Made by a program: the position numbers and the translations under genes | Assembly: GCA_002452295.1 (NCBI GenBank) | Contig: DKEX01000074.1 | Coordinates: forward strand, 1,770-24,048 | Direction of reading: 5' to 3' | DNA from: Firmicutes bacterium UBA6811 | GTDB lineage: Bacteria > Bacillota > SHA-98 > UBA4971 | DNA length: 22,279 nucleotides | Shown: one piece after another, positions 8,092 to 15,957 of the stretch | Layout: each line of letters begins with the position of its first letter | Position numbering within the stretch: the first letter of the stretch is position 1 | The notes under the pieces: model-generated | Seen by the model: only the letters and a program-made list of their open reading frames with translations | Databases searched by the model: none | Told to the model about the DNA's origin: nothing

Positions 8092-9360
8092 TCACCTTAT
8101 CATATGCAGGATCCCGATGGTGTTCGGCCCGCAGTGGCTGGCGATAACCGCCCCGGCCGTGGTCTCGAGGGCTTCCTTTACAGCAGGGGCGGCCCTCCGG
8201 ATCCCGTCCATCAGGTAGACTGCGTCTTCATGGCAGCCGGTGTGTGTTACGAAAACGCGGTCGGTCGCCACGCGGGCCGAGTCGGCCTCGAAGTCGTGCA
8301 GCATCCTGTCGAGAGCCTTCTTTCTCGGGCCTCGCACTTTGCCCGATACGACCATGCCCCCGTCGACCACGGAGATCACGGGCCTTATCTGGAGCAGGGT
8401 CCCGACGAGCGCCTGCACGCCTGAGCATCTTCCGCTCATCCTCAGGTAGTCCAGGGTATCGATGATGAAGGACGTCCTCACGCGGGGAATCGCCCCGGCG
8501 ACCGCCCGCGCGATCTCGCGCGCGGGCTTCCCGGCGGCCGCAAGATCGCGTGCCAGTAGCACCTGGAGGCCGATCCCGGTGGAGAGGTTCGCTGAGTCGA
8601 TTACCGTCACCTTGCCATCGGGAAAGCCTCCCGCTGCGAGGCGGGCGTTGGGCGTCCCCGACGAGAACTTGCTCGAGATGCCGATGTAGACGACCTGTCC
8701 GTCCCGGACCACCACTGATATGCCGTCCGTTACGCCCGTCGTGGCGCCGCGCCCCGGGGTGTAGATGATGACGCTGTTGGAGGCGGTCGGCGTCCGGTTT
8801 ATGAAGTACGCGTACCAGTTGTTCGGCCGCTTGTAGAACCCGTTCGTGCCGCCCACTATTTTGAACCTCACCGGGTCCATCCGGACCTCCCCCTCGGCGG
8901 TGATGCCGAACACGGTCCCGGTGTTGCCCTTGTGGACCATCCGGCCGCCGGCTATGAGCGTCCCAACCGGGTCCTTGGTACCGCTCTTGACGTAGGTGTT
9001 GAAGAAGGTCCCGCTTATCCCTGCTATCGCGCCCTTGCGCTGCGCGAGATTGAGGAGGTCCTCGGTGCCTTCGACCCGGTCCTGGCCCAGGGCAACCTTC
9101 ACCCTGGTGGCCGGGTCGGCGAGGTTGGCCCTGACGACGCTGGCGCTGATGGTGCGGCCGTTCACAGCGACATTCCTGGTTTCGCTGACCACGTGGTTGT
9201 TCGCGCCTCCAGCCTGTGCGACCTGTGCGGCCTCCGTGGTCCGTGCGGCCTCTGGCTGTGGTGGCGCGGTGCCGTCAGCCAGGGCGCCCGGGACCACGAT
9301 GCACGCTACGAAACAGCACAGAAACAGAATTAGAGCAACCAGCGACATGGCTGTGCGCAT
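8092..9360 (-). CDS. Secreted chimera: phosphodiester glycosidase N-part fused to DegV C-part
   Basis: A 422-residue open frame joining halves of two unrelated families. Residues 1-28 are a signal peptide (hydrophobic core LVALILFLCC, cleavage after ALA). Residues about 55-222 match the first part of NAGPA-type phosphodiester glycosidases (GISGTFFNTYVKSG, GTLIAGGRMVHKGNTGTVFG, NNWYAYFINRTPT, DGISVVVRDGQV). From about residue 224 the sequence is DegV: ISSKFSSGTPNARLAA, KVTVIDSANLSTGIGL, SFIIDTLDYLRMSGR, VFVTHTG, SHCGPNTIG. The last 90 or so residues expected of the glycosidase and the first 80 or so of DegV, including its fatty-acid-contacting Thr-Ser loop, are missing. The frame is unbroken. 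I preferred ATG 9360 (GGAG nine bases before it); ATG 9369 and TTG 9381 are alternatives. DegV/FakB proteins are cytosolic fatty-acid binders, so a secreted half-domain is odd and function is uncertain. Confidence 0.8.
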   Translation of the reverse strand: MRTAMSLVALILFLCCFVACIVVPGALADGTAPPQPEAARTTEAAQVAQAGGANNHVVSETRNVAVNGRTISASVVRANLADPATRVKVALGQDRVEGTEDLLNLAQRKGAIAGISGTFFNTYVKSGTKDPVGTLIAGGRMVHKGNTGTVFGITAEGEVRMDPVRFKIVGGTNGFYKRPNNWYAYFINRTPTASNSVIIYTPGRGATTGVTDGISVVVRDGQVVYIGISSKFSSGTPNARLAAGGFPDGKVTVIDSANLSTGIGLQVLLARDLAAAGKPAREIARAVAGAIPRVRTSFIIDTLDYLRMSGRCSGVQALVGTLLQIRPVISVVDGGMVVSGKVRGPRKKALDRMLHDFEADSARVATDRVFVTHTGCHEDAVYLMDGIRRAAPAVKEALETTAGAVIASHCGPNTIGILHMIR

Positions 9361-9486
9361 CTTGTTCATCTCCAGGCTCAACTCCTCGAGGTTTATGGAA
9401 TTGAACGAAGGATCTGCCGCAGGGCCTTGCCGTAATCAGCCGGTCCACCGCGACACGCAGGAATGGCCGGCCCCGCAGCAGTGCAG

Positions 9487-9492
9487 AGTATA
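9487..9492 (-). promoter_or_regulatory. Possible extended -10 element for the chimeric gene
   Basis: On the minus strand TGCTATACT gives an extended -10 (TATACT at 9492-9487) about 125 bases before the start of the chimeric gene. No good -35 is visible at the usual spacing. Weak, sequence-only call. Confidence 0.3.
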
Positions 9493-9677
9493 GCAGGCAC
9501 TTCTGACCAAAGGCTAACCACGGGGGAGGGGGGGACTCATCAGCCTGGCTATGTTGCGTGGCCGCCATGTGACCCTCATGGGCCAGCTTCTTATCCTGGA
9601 AGCACGATGAGCCTGCATCCCCTGTGTGCGGGGATTTCGTTGTGGGGTCGGCTTGTGGCTGGAGTGCGCCTTTCCGC

Positions 9678-9800
9678 TCAGGGGGTCCTTTCCAGCGTTT
9701 CGGGAGCACGCAAGATCCCCAGGACGCCCGGCGGCCAGTAGGCGAAGAGGATGCGCCCGATGACGGGGTCGAGGGGTACCTGGCCCACATCTCTTTGGGG
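9678..9800 (-). pseudogene. Remnant: C-terminal 40 codons of signal peptidase I
   Basis: Between 9800 and the stop at 9678-9680 the minus strand encodes a tail that looks like the C-terminus of bacterial type I signal peptidase: GQVPLDPVIGRILFAYWPP, followed by about 16 more residues. In the family this segment follows the conserved D-S-R-x-W-G block, and the residues before it here (PQRDV) look decayed. An in-frame stop lies immediately upstream, and no catalytic Ser or Lys box can be found in the neighbouring sequence, so only the 3' end of a former lepB gene is left. The rest of the 9382-9864 stretch holds nothing I can identify. Confidence 0.55.
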
Positions 9801-9864
9801 TTACTGGGCCTGGACCGGCGTGCAGTCCTATGGTAGGATTTAGTTGTAACATTGAGACCAGAGT

Positions 9865-9901
9865 GCCGGGGAGGGTGGTGCAACGTGATTACCCTCCCGG
9901 C
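9865..9901 (+). promoter_or_regulatory. Leader hairpin before the UPF0158 gene
   Basis: GCCGGGGAGGGT (9865-9876) can pair with ACCCTCCCGGC (9891-9901), giving an 11-bp stem with one bulged G. The loop contains an alternative GTG start (9885) whose Shine-Dalgarno would be buried in the stem. The second, open Shine-Dalgarno (GGAGG at 9912-9916) serves GTG 9927. It may be a terminator for upstream transcription or a translational control element. Confidence 0.4.
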
Positions 9902-9926
9902 CGCTGGAGATGGAGGCGAGAGAACC

Positions 9927-10427
9927 GTGACGCGAAAGGTCGCCATCAACTTCGAAGAGGTCGCCTCGGCGATGGAAGATCGCCGCGGCTACAATGAGTA
10001 TTTCCTCGACCTGCAATCCGGGGAACTCGAGGTGATTCCGACTGAACTGCTGGGTTGGGAATCCTACGACGGAGAGAAGGTCGCCGACTTACCTGACTGG
10101 GAGCAGGACCTCATTCCGATTGTGCGGGAGATAGAAGAGGGGACCGATCGGTACGAGGCCGTCCCGACGGTCCCGTCGTACGAGGTCTATAATCTCATGG
10201 TCGAGTTCGCCGAGACCGTGTCCGACCAGGGCCTTCGCCGCCTCCTGCTGGTGGCGCTGGACGGGATAGGCGCGTTCAGGCGGTTCAAGGATGTGCTGGG
10301 CGACTACCCCGAGGAGCGGGAACGGTGGTTCGCCATGAAAGATGCGGTAATGAACGAGCGCGTACGTGAGTGGCTGGGGGAACTCGGTATTGAGGCTGTG
10401 GAAAGGCGGGCGGATTCCGAACCATAG
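9927..10427 (+). CDS. UPF0158 family protein
   Basis: A 166-residue protein of the UPF0158 family, which has no established biochemical role. Recognisable parts are the N-terminal strand plus acidic block (INFEEVASAMEDRRGYNEYF, then LDLQSGELEVIP) and the C-terminal block (ALDGIGAFRRFKDVL, then ERERWFAMKDAVMNERVREW) with its run of aromatic and charged residues. I took GTG 9927 because GGAGG lies ten bases upstream and the family similarity begins just after it; GTG 9885 and ATG-like starts further upstream would add non-conserved residues. It ends 75 bases before glnS on the same strand and may be co-transcribed with it. The protein is acidic, without signal peptide or membrane segment, so it is presumably cytosolic. 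Confidence 0.85.
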   Translation: MTRKVAINFEEVASAMEDRRGYNEYFLDLQSGELEVIPTELLGWESYDGEKVADLPDWEQDLIPIVREIEEGTDRYEAVPTVPSYEVYNLMVEFAETVSDQGLRRLLLVALDGIGAFRRFKDVLGDYPEERERWFAMKDAVMNERVREWLGELGIEAVERRADSEP

Positions 10428-10502
10428 TAAACACCTCCGCCCGACCCTGTCCGATCTCGACCGACCCGGGTCTTGCCGGCGGTCTCCAGGGAGGTTGAAA
10501 GG

Positions 10503-12215
<1,713 letters not shown>

Positions 12216-12327
12216 AGCGCCCTGAGCCAGGTGACGAAGGTGGGTGGATCTCAACTGCCGGTGCGCATCTGACCCCAGCATACATGGGGCGGCCGAGCAC
12301 CTCCTCTACGTCGGACGGCGCAGGTAC

Positions 12328-12738
12328 TCACAGGCCCCTGACAAATGGGTACCGCGATGATGCGGTGCGGGCGAGGCGGCCATCCGCCGTCAACAGCTCA
12401 CATTGCTCCCTGGCCGCGAGCGCCAGGTACGCGGTGTCGTAGACTGTCGGCTGGTCAAGCTCGATAGCCAGGGTGAAGGCTCTTTCTGTAAGCTCCTGGT
12501 CCCACGTGAATCTGATATTGAGGGAGTCCAGGAGTCGGAGCGCTTCCATACCGTCCTCGTGGGTGATCTCGCCCCGCCGCGCCTTCTGGCGCAGAACCGA
12601 GGCGACCTCTATGGGGAGGTGCGCCGGGGCGATGAGCTCATCGTCGGCGTGTACGCTGAGCCACGCTATGGCCTCGTCGCTCCCGGCCTCGTACGTCAAC
12701 CACTTCAAGACCAGGCTCGCGTCCACGCAAACCATCAT
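12328..12738 (-). CDS. VapC-like PIN-domain toxin (ribonuclease)
   Basis: A 136-residue PIN-domain protein. The expected acidic residues of the metal-dependent nuclease site are present: Asp6 (CVDASLVLKW), Glu44 (LPIEVASVL), Asp101 (TVYDTAYLALA) and Asp119 (LLTADGRL). Length is right for VapC. VapC toxins cleave RNA, often tRNA or rRNA, and are held inactive by their antitoxin. The ATG at 12738 overlaps the antitoxin stop by four bases (ATGA), the usual coupled arrangement. GGTGG lies six bases before it. A GTG at 12747 would add three residues. The family call is firm, while RNA target and activity are unknown. Confidence 0.9.
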   Translation of the reverse strand: MMVCVDASLVLKWLTYEAGSDEAIAWLSVHADDELIAPAHLPIEVASVLRQKARRGEITHEDGMEALRLLDSLNIRFTWDQELTERAFTLAIELDQPTVYDTAYLALAAREQCELLTADGRLARTASSRYPFVRGL

Positions 12739-13178
12739 GGTTTCCACCTTCCGTTCTCGCTCCCGCTCCCGCTCCCGCTACTGTTACTGTTACTGTTACT
12801 GCTACTGCTACTGCTACTGCTGCTGCTACTGCTGCCGCTGCTGCCCGCGCCCGGCCCGCGATTCCCGGCTTCCTCGTGGTCTGCGGACCGCTCGTCATCG
12901 AGGAGTTGCTGATTGGCACGGGCCTCCCGTATCTGGCGAAGCAACTCCACCGAGTCGCTGCCCTGTTTGCGTGCGTCGCGAAGCCGGCGCTGGAAGGCAC
13001 GTATCCGGCTAATGGCTTCACGACGCTCGACCCTCGCCTCATACTGGGCGATGGCTTCTGCCACCACAGAGTTCAAGGAGATATCCCGGGCAGTAGCGTA
13101 CTTCTTCAAGCGTTCATATTCTTCCTCCGGGATACGTACCGTGATCGGTTTCAATGAACCATCGTTTGCCTTCATCAT
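12735..13178 (-). CDS. Ribbon-helix-helix antitoxin with a Ser/Asn/Gly-repeat tail
   Basis: A 147-residue protein, long for an antitoxin. Residues about 11-50 form a ribbon-helix-helix DNA-binding domain (PITVRIPEEEYERLKKYATA, followed by SLNSVVAEAIAQYE). A basic, helical linker follows (about 52-100), where toxin binding would be expected. Residues about 110-147 are a low-complexity tail of a serine run, three Ser-Asn pairs and three Gly-Ser pairs, ending in ENGRWKP. The tail is encoded by a hexanucleotide microsatellite. The start is uncertain among several ATGs; ATG 13178 or 13175 places the RHH strand at the usual distance from the N-terminus. It precedes and overlaps the PIN toxin gene, so the pair is vapBC-like. 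The antitoxin would also repress its own promoter. Confidence 0.82.
   Translation of the reverse strand: MMKANDGSLKPITVRIPEEEYERLKKYATARDISLNSVVAEAIAQYEARVERREAISRIRAFQRRLRDARKQGSDSVELLRQIREARANQQLLDDERSADHEEAGNRGPGAGSSGSSSSSSSSSSSSNSNSNSSGSGSGSENGRWKP
12762..12840. repeat. Hexanucleotide microsatellite inside the antitoxin gene
   Basis: Thirteen hexamers in register: three CCCGCT, one base, then CTGTTA x3, CTGCTA x3, CTGCTG, CTGCTA, CTGCTG, CCGCTG on the plus strand. Read on the minus strand these encode Ser-rich dipeptides (Gly-Ser, Ser-Asn, Ser-Ser). Gain or loss of a unit keeps the frame of the antitoxin and leaves the toxin start untouched. Confidence 0.9.
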
Positions 13179-13193
13179 GTGCATCACCACATG
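13176..13193 (-). promoter_or_regulatory. Candidate autoregulatory dyad at the antitoxin start
   Basis: CATGTG (13176-13181) and CACATG (13188-13193) form a 6-bp inverted repeat with a six-base spacer, flanked by repeated TGATGCA on the minus strand. It overlaps the antitoxin start codon, where RHH antitoxins commonly bind their own operator. No clear -10/-35 pair is seen nearby. Confidence 0.35.
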
Positions 13194-13401
13194 CATCATA
13201 CCATGAGTCATAGAGGAAGTCAATCTGGCTCCGGAGGCCGGCGGTTCATGTTTCTGACCGGGCTGCACCTGGTCAGGTCGGTTGGTCTTAGATGCCTGCT
13301 ACTACTTGGCAGAAAGGGGATCTTGCGGCGACTGGCGAATACAGGTCGTGGCTCGGTGGCAGAGGCGTTCTTGATGTCCGGAGTAAACGCAGGGAGGAAC
13401 A

Positions 13402-13798
13402 GTGACAGCAATGAAAGGGCCGGATTCGGGATAGAGGCCCTCCTCATGAGTCGCGGTCCGTCTTCGACGGCGAACGCCCAGTGGTGGCTGCTTTTCTCTC
13501 TCTTCTCCTGGAAAAGGCCCACATCCTGGATTTCGGATGCGGGACGGGGCGCAATGCCCTGTATCTAGCAAGGCTCGGCCACGAGGTTGCTGTCAGTGGT
13601 ATGTCCCGCCAAGCGACGGGGATCTGTGAAACCAGGGCGAAAGCGGACGGAGCGCATGTCGAGATATGTTCGTACAGCCAGGGCAAGATCGAGCCAGGCA
13701 ACGACACGTTTGACGCTCTCCTGGCCTGGAGCGTGCTGGATCACATGACACGAGGCGGGCAGACTCGCACAGGGGGGTACCTTGAGGACCGTGATTGA
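13402..13798 (+). pseudogene. Broken class I SAM-dependent methyltransferase
   Basis: A decayed methyltransferase gene. A good ribosome site (GGGAGG) leads to GTG 13402 or ATG 13411, which encode MKGPDSG and then hit a stop. The continuation is in another frame, from about 13415: SRSVFDGERPV, motif I as HILDFGCGTGRNALYLARLG, and FDALLAWSVLDHMTRG, which is the post-motif IV region. The frame then ends at 13798 with no motif for the C-terminal strands. The half of the Rossmann domain after about residue 95 is missing. A shortened protein from GTG 13481 (105 residues) could be made but would lack much of the fold. The intact methyltransferase gene begins 15 bases later and is a different sequence. 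Confidence 0.6.
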
Positions 13799-13812
13799 GG
13801 AGGCGGGGTCCT

Positions 13813-14826
13813 GTGAACACCGTGGATGTATTCGACTGGATCAGGGAGACCTTGAGGCCCAGCGCATGCACTTCGGACGAATTCATATACGACGACATGG
13901 ACTCACAGTCCTGCCGGTCCTTGCCAGTGGTGTACCGGCCGTTTGATCCTGGGGAAAGGTGGCACTGGGTTGACCGCGGACACATTCTCGATTTCCTCTT
14001 TGCAACGCGAGGGGAGGGGAAGCAGCTTCTCGACTTCGGCCCCGGCGACGGCTGGCCGTCCGTGGGCGTGGCGCGCTTTGCGGGAGAGGTCGTGGGGGTT
14101 GACGCGTCGCCTCGGCGTGTCGAGGTCTGCGCCGAGAACGCGAGGCGCCTGGGCATATCAAACGCGAAGTTCGTCCATGCTCCTGCGGGAGCTCCGCTTC
14201 CTTTCGAGGATGCCACGTTCGACGGGGTGATGGCTGCAAGTTCCGTGGAGCAGACGCCCGACCCGAAGTTCACCCTACGGGAGCTATGCCGCGTCCTGAA
14301 GCCCGGCGGGCGCCTCCGTATCGGCTACGAGGCGCTTGGCGCTTATCGCAACGGAAAGGAACGCGAGATCTGGGTCCTGGGGATCGATAATCGCACCTGC
14401 CGCCTTGTTTTCTACGACCGCCACATCGATGAAGAGCGAGCCGACCAGTACGGGCTTACGCTTGCGATGTCCCGCAAGGATGTGGCGGACCTCCTCCGCA
14501 GCGAGGGGCGTCCTCGCACCTACGAGGGGTTCACCGTTGACCTGCTCGAGCGGCTGCGTCCCCGCATCCTGGACGCTCGGGCGTGCACCCTGAGACACCC
14601 TTCCGGGCGGACCCTTGCCGCGTGGCTTACCGAGGCCGGGTTCAGCGAGGTGATCCCATCGAACGGCGGCGGGCCCTTTGCCGGCCGTCTGTTCGACAGC
14701 CTGCCGGAGGAACGGCGGCCGCGCAGCCTGGAGGCGGTAGAGGAGCTACTGGCGCCGCTCGTCAAGATCGTGGTCGAAATGCCTGCTCCTCTGAGCCTGG
14801 ATCCCATGATCACGGCGGTAAAGTAG
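13813..14826 (+). CDS. Class I SAM-dependent methyltransferase
   Basis: A 337-residue protein with a Rossmann methyltransferase core. Motif I is QLLDFGPGDGWPSVGVARF (about residues 71-89) and the ribose-binding acid follows at VVGVDAS (about 94-99). A PLPFEDATFDGVMAASSVEQ stretch and RVLKPGGRLRIGYEAL complete the core. About 150 residues follow with no motif I recognise; these probably bind the substrate. GTG 13813 is preceded by GAGGAGG, so I prefer it over the upstream in-frame start at 13795. The acceptor molecule is unknown. It directly follows the broken methyltransferase and precedes a nucleotidyltransferase, a pairing that does not identify a pathway. Confidence 0.85.
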   Translation: MNTVDVFDWIRETLRPSACTSDEFIYDDMDSQSCRSLPVVYRPFDPGERWHWVDRGHILDFLFATRGEGKQLLDFGPGDGWPSVGVARFAGEVVGVDASPRRVEVCAENARRLGISNAKFVHAPAGAPLPFEDATFDGVMAASSVEQTPDPKFTLRELCRVLKPGGRLRIGYEALGAYRNGKEREIWVLGIDNRTCRLVFYDRHIDEERADQYGLTLAMSRKDVADLLRSEGRPRTYEGFTVDLLERLRPRILDARACTLRHPSGRTLAAWLTEAGFSEVIPSNGGGPFAGRLFDSLPEERRPRSLEAVEELLAPLVKIVVEMPAPLSLDPMITAVK

Positions 14827-14923
14827 CGCACAGAGCCGGACGGAGAAGGCCGAACTGCTGCCCGGTCGCGTGCCAGTGCAACTGACGTGAATCCCGAGGT
14901 CGGGAGGCCTGCGCCTTCCGGGG

Positions 14924-15403
14924 GTGATTGCAGTGGTAGACCAGGCCTACATTGGGGTCCTGCGTAAGATATGCGCCAGGCTCGGCGCCGACATGAACTG
15001 GGCGCTCACGGGGAGCCTGAGCTTTGCGCTCCAGGGGGTGCCTGTCGAACCGCACGATATTGATGTCCAGACCGACGCGGCTGGAGCTTATGAGATCGAG
15101 AGGAGGTTCTCCGAGTTCGTCACGAGGAAGGTGGCTTTCTTCAGTGCCGAGAGGATCCGCTCCCATTTCGGAACGCTTCTAATAGACGGGATAACCGTGG
15201 AGATCATGGGCGACATCGAGAAGCTCTTGGAGGACGGGACCTGGGAGAAGCCGCCGGACCTGGCGGCCCACAGGCGGATCATAGATGTGCAGGGTATCCA
15301 GGTGCCCATTCTTTCTCTTGAGTACGAGCGCCAGGCCTACGCGAAGCTCGGCAGGGTTTCGACAGCGAGGATGCTGGAAAAGGCCGAGACCCAGGAGTCG
15401 TAG
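14924..15403 (+). CDS. Nucleotidyltransferase-fold protein
   Basis: A 159-residue protein with the polymerase-beta-type nucleotidyltransferase motif. Gly30-Ser31 occur in ALTGSLSFALQG, followed by the metal-binding Asp45-x-Asp47 pair in EPHDIDVQTD. Later residues (LLIDGITVEIMGDIEKLL) give a candidate third strand. The size and layout resemble single-domain MNT/AbiEii-like or lincosamide-type nucleotidyltransferases that transfer NMP to a protein, RNA or small molecule. No HEPN partner is next to it, so a MNT-HEPN toxin-antitoxin role is not supported. Starts at GTG 14924 or GTG 14933 are both possible; the second has a G-run at a better distance. Function is unassigned. Confidence 0.78.
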   Translation: MIAVVDQAYIGVLRKICARLGADMNWALTGSLSFALQGVPVEPHDIDVQTDAAGAYEIERRFSEFVTRKVAFFSAERIRSHFGTLLIDGITVEIMGDIEKLLEDGTWEKPPDLAAHRRIIDVQGIQVPILSLEYERQAYAKLGRVSTARMLEKAETQES

Positions 15404-15537
15404 CATCGTGAAGCAGATTGCTACAATCATCATGCTTGGGCATCGCCATCATGCAAGGAGGCATGTCGCGAGGCGTAAGCGGGCTTTGACGAGCCATGTA
15501 TGTAGACACTCACACACAGGAAATGAAGGTGAATCGT

Positions 15538-15957
15538 ATGACATGCGGCGCTCGGACGGGTATGAGTGCAGGCATGGTGCGCGCTGAGGCAGCGGGTTGC
15601 GTCGTCCTGCGACGATCTTTGCTATGCACCAGGGTGCTGCTCGTGTGGACCAGGGGATATGCATATCCGAGGCTCCCGAAAGGTCGCGTGGAACCCGGCG
15701 AGAGCGCGCGAGAATGCGCCCTGAGGGAGGTCCGGGAGGAAACCGGCTACACGGTTGAGGTGGTGCACGCTGAGCCCGTTGTGGTCGAGGGGGTTCCGGA
15801 CAAGTACGGGCCCTTTGTCTACATAACCATCCGCTTCTTCCTGGCCAGGGCGCTTTGCAGGTCTCCTGCCCTGCGAATCGAGCAGACCACGGTTCCCCGG
15901 GTCGGTTGGGTTCCCGTCCGCCGGAGGTTGTCCCGATCGTCGTGGAATTTCGCGTAG
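15538..15957 (+). CDS. Nudix hydrolase, 3' end replaced by IS256 end
   Basis: A 139-codon frame with a perfect Nudix box (G-x5-E-x7-REVREETGY) starting at GRVEPGESARE. Such enzymes hydrolyse nucleoside diphosphates linked to another moiety; the substrate is not readable. The ATG at 15538 has AAGGTGA close upstream. After the strand VGWVPV the protein would normally continue with a C-terminal helix. Here the frame runs into the left inverted repeat of the IS256 element at about 15926, which supplies the last ten residues and the stop. The missing 3' part is not recognisable on the far side of the element, so the gene is probably non-functional or makes a shortened protein. Confidence 0.72.
   Translation: MTCGARTGMSAGMVRAEAAGCVVLRRSLLCTRVLLVWTRGYAYPRLPKGRVEPGESARECALREVREETGYTVEVVHAEPVVVEGVPDKYGPFVYITIRFFLARALCRSPALRIEQTTVPRVGWVPVRRRLSRSSWNFA

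Noticed and set aside
9275..9949. Minus-strand 224-codon frame
   Set aside because: Low-complexity, Pro/Ser/Arg-rich shadow frame that overlaps the chimeric gene and the UPF0158 start; the signal peptidase remnant lies in another frame.
10428..10502. T-box leader before glnS
   Set aside because: The gap is only 75 bases, too short for a T-box, and no T-box core or terminator is present; only a short GACCCGGGTC palindrome is seen.
14924..15403. MNT-HEPN toxin-antitoxin pair
   Set aside because: The nucleotidyltransferase motif is present but no HEPN-type gene adjoins it; the neighbours are a methyltransferase and a Nudix gene.
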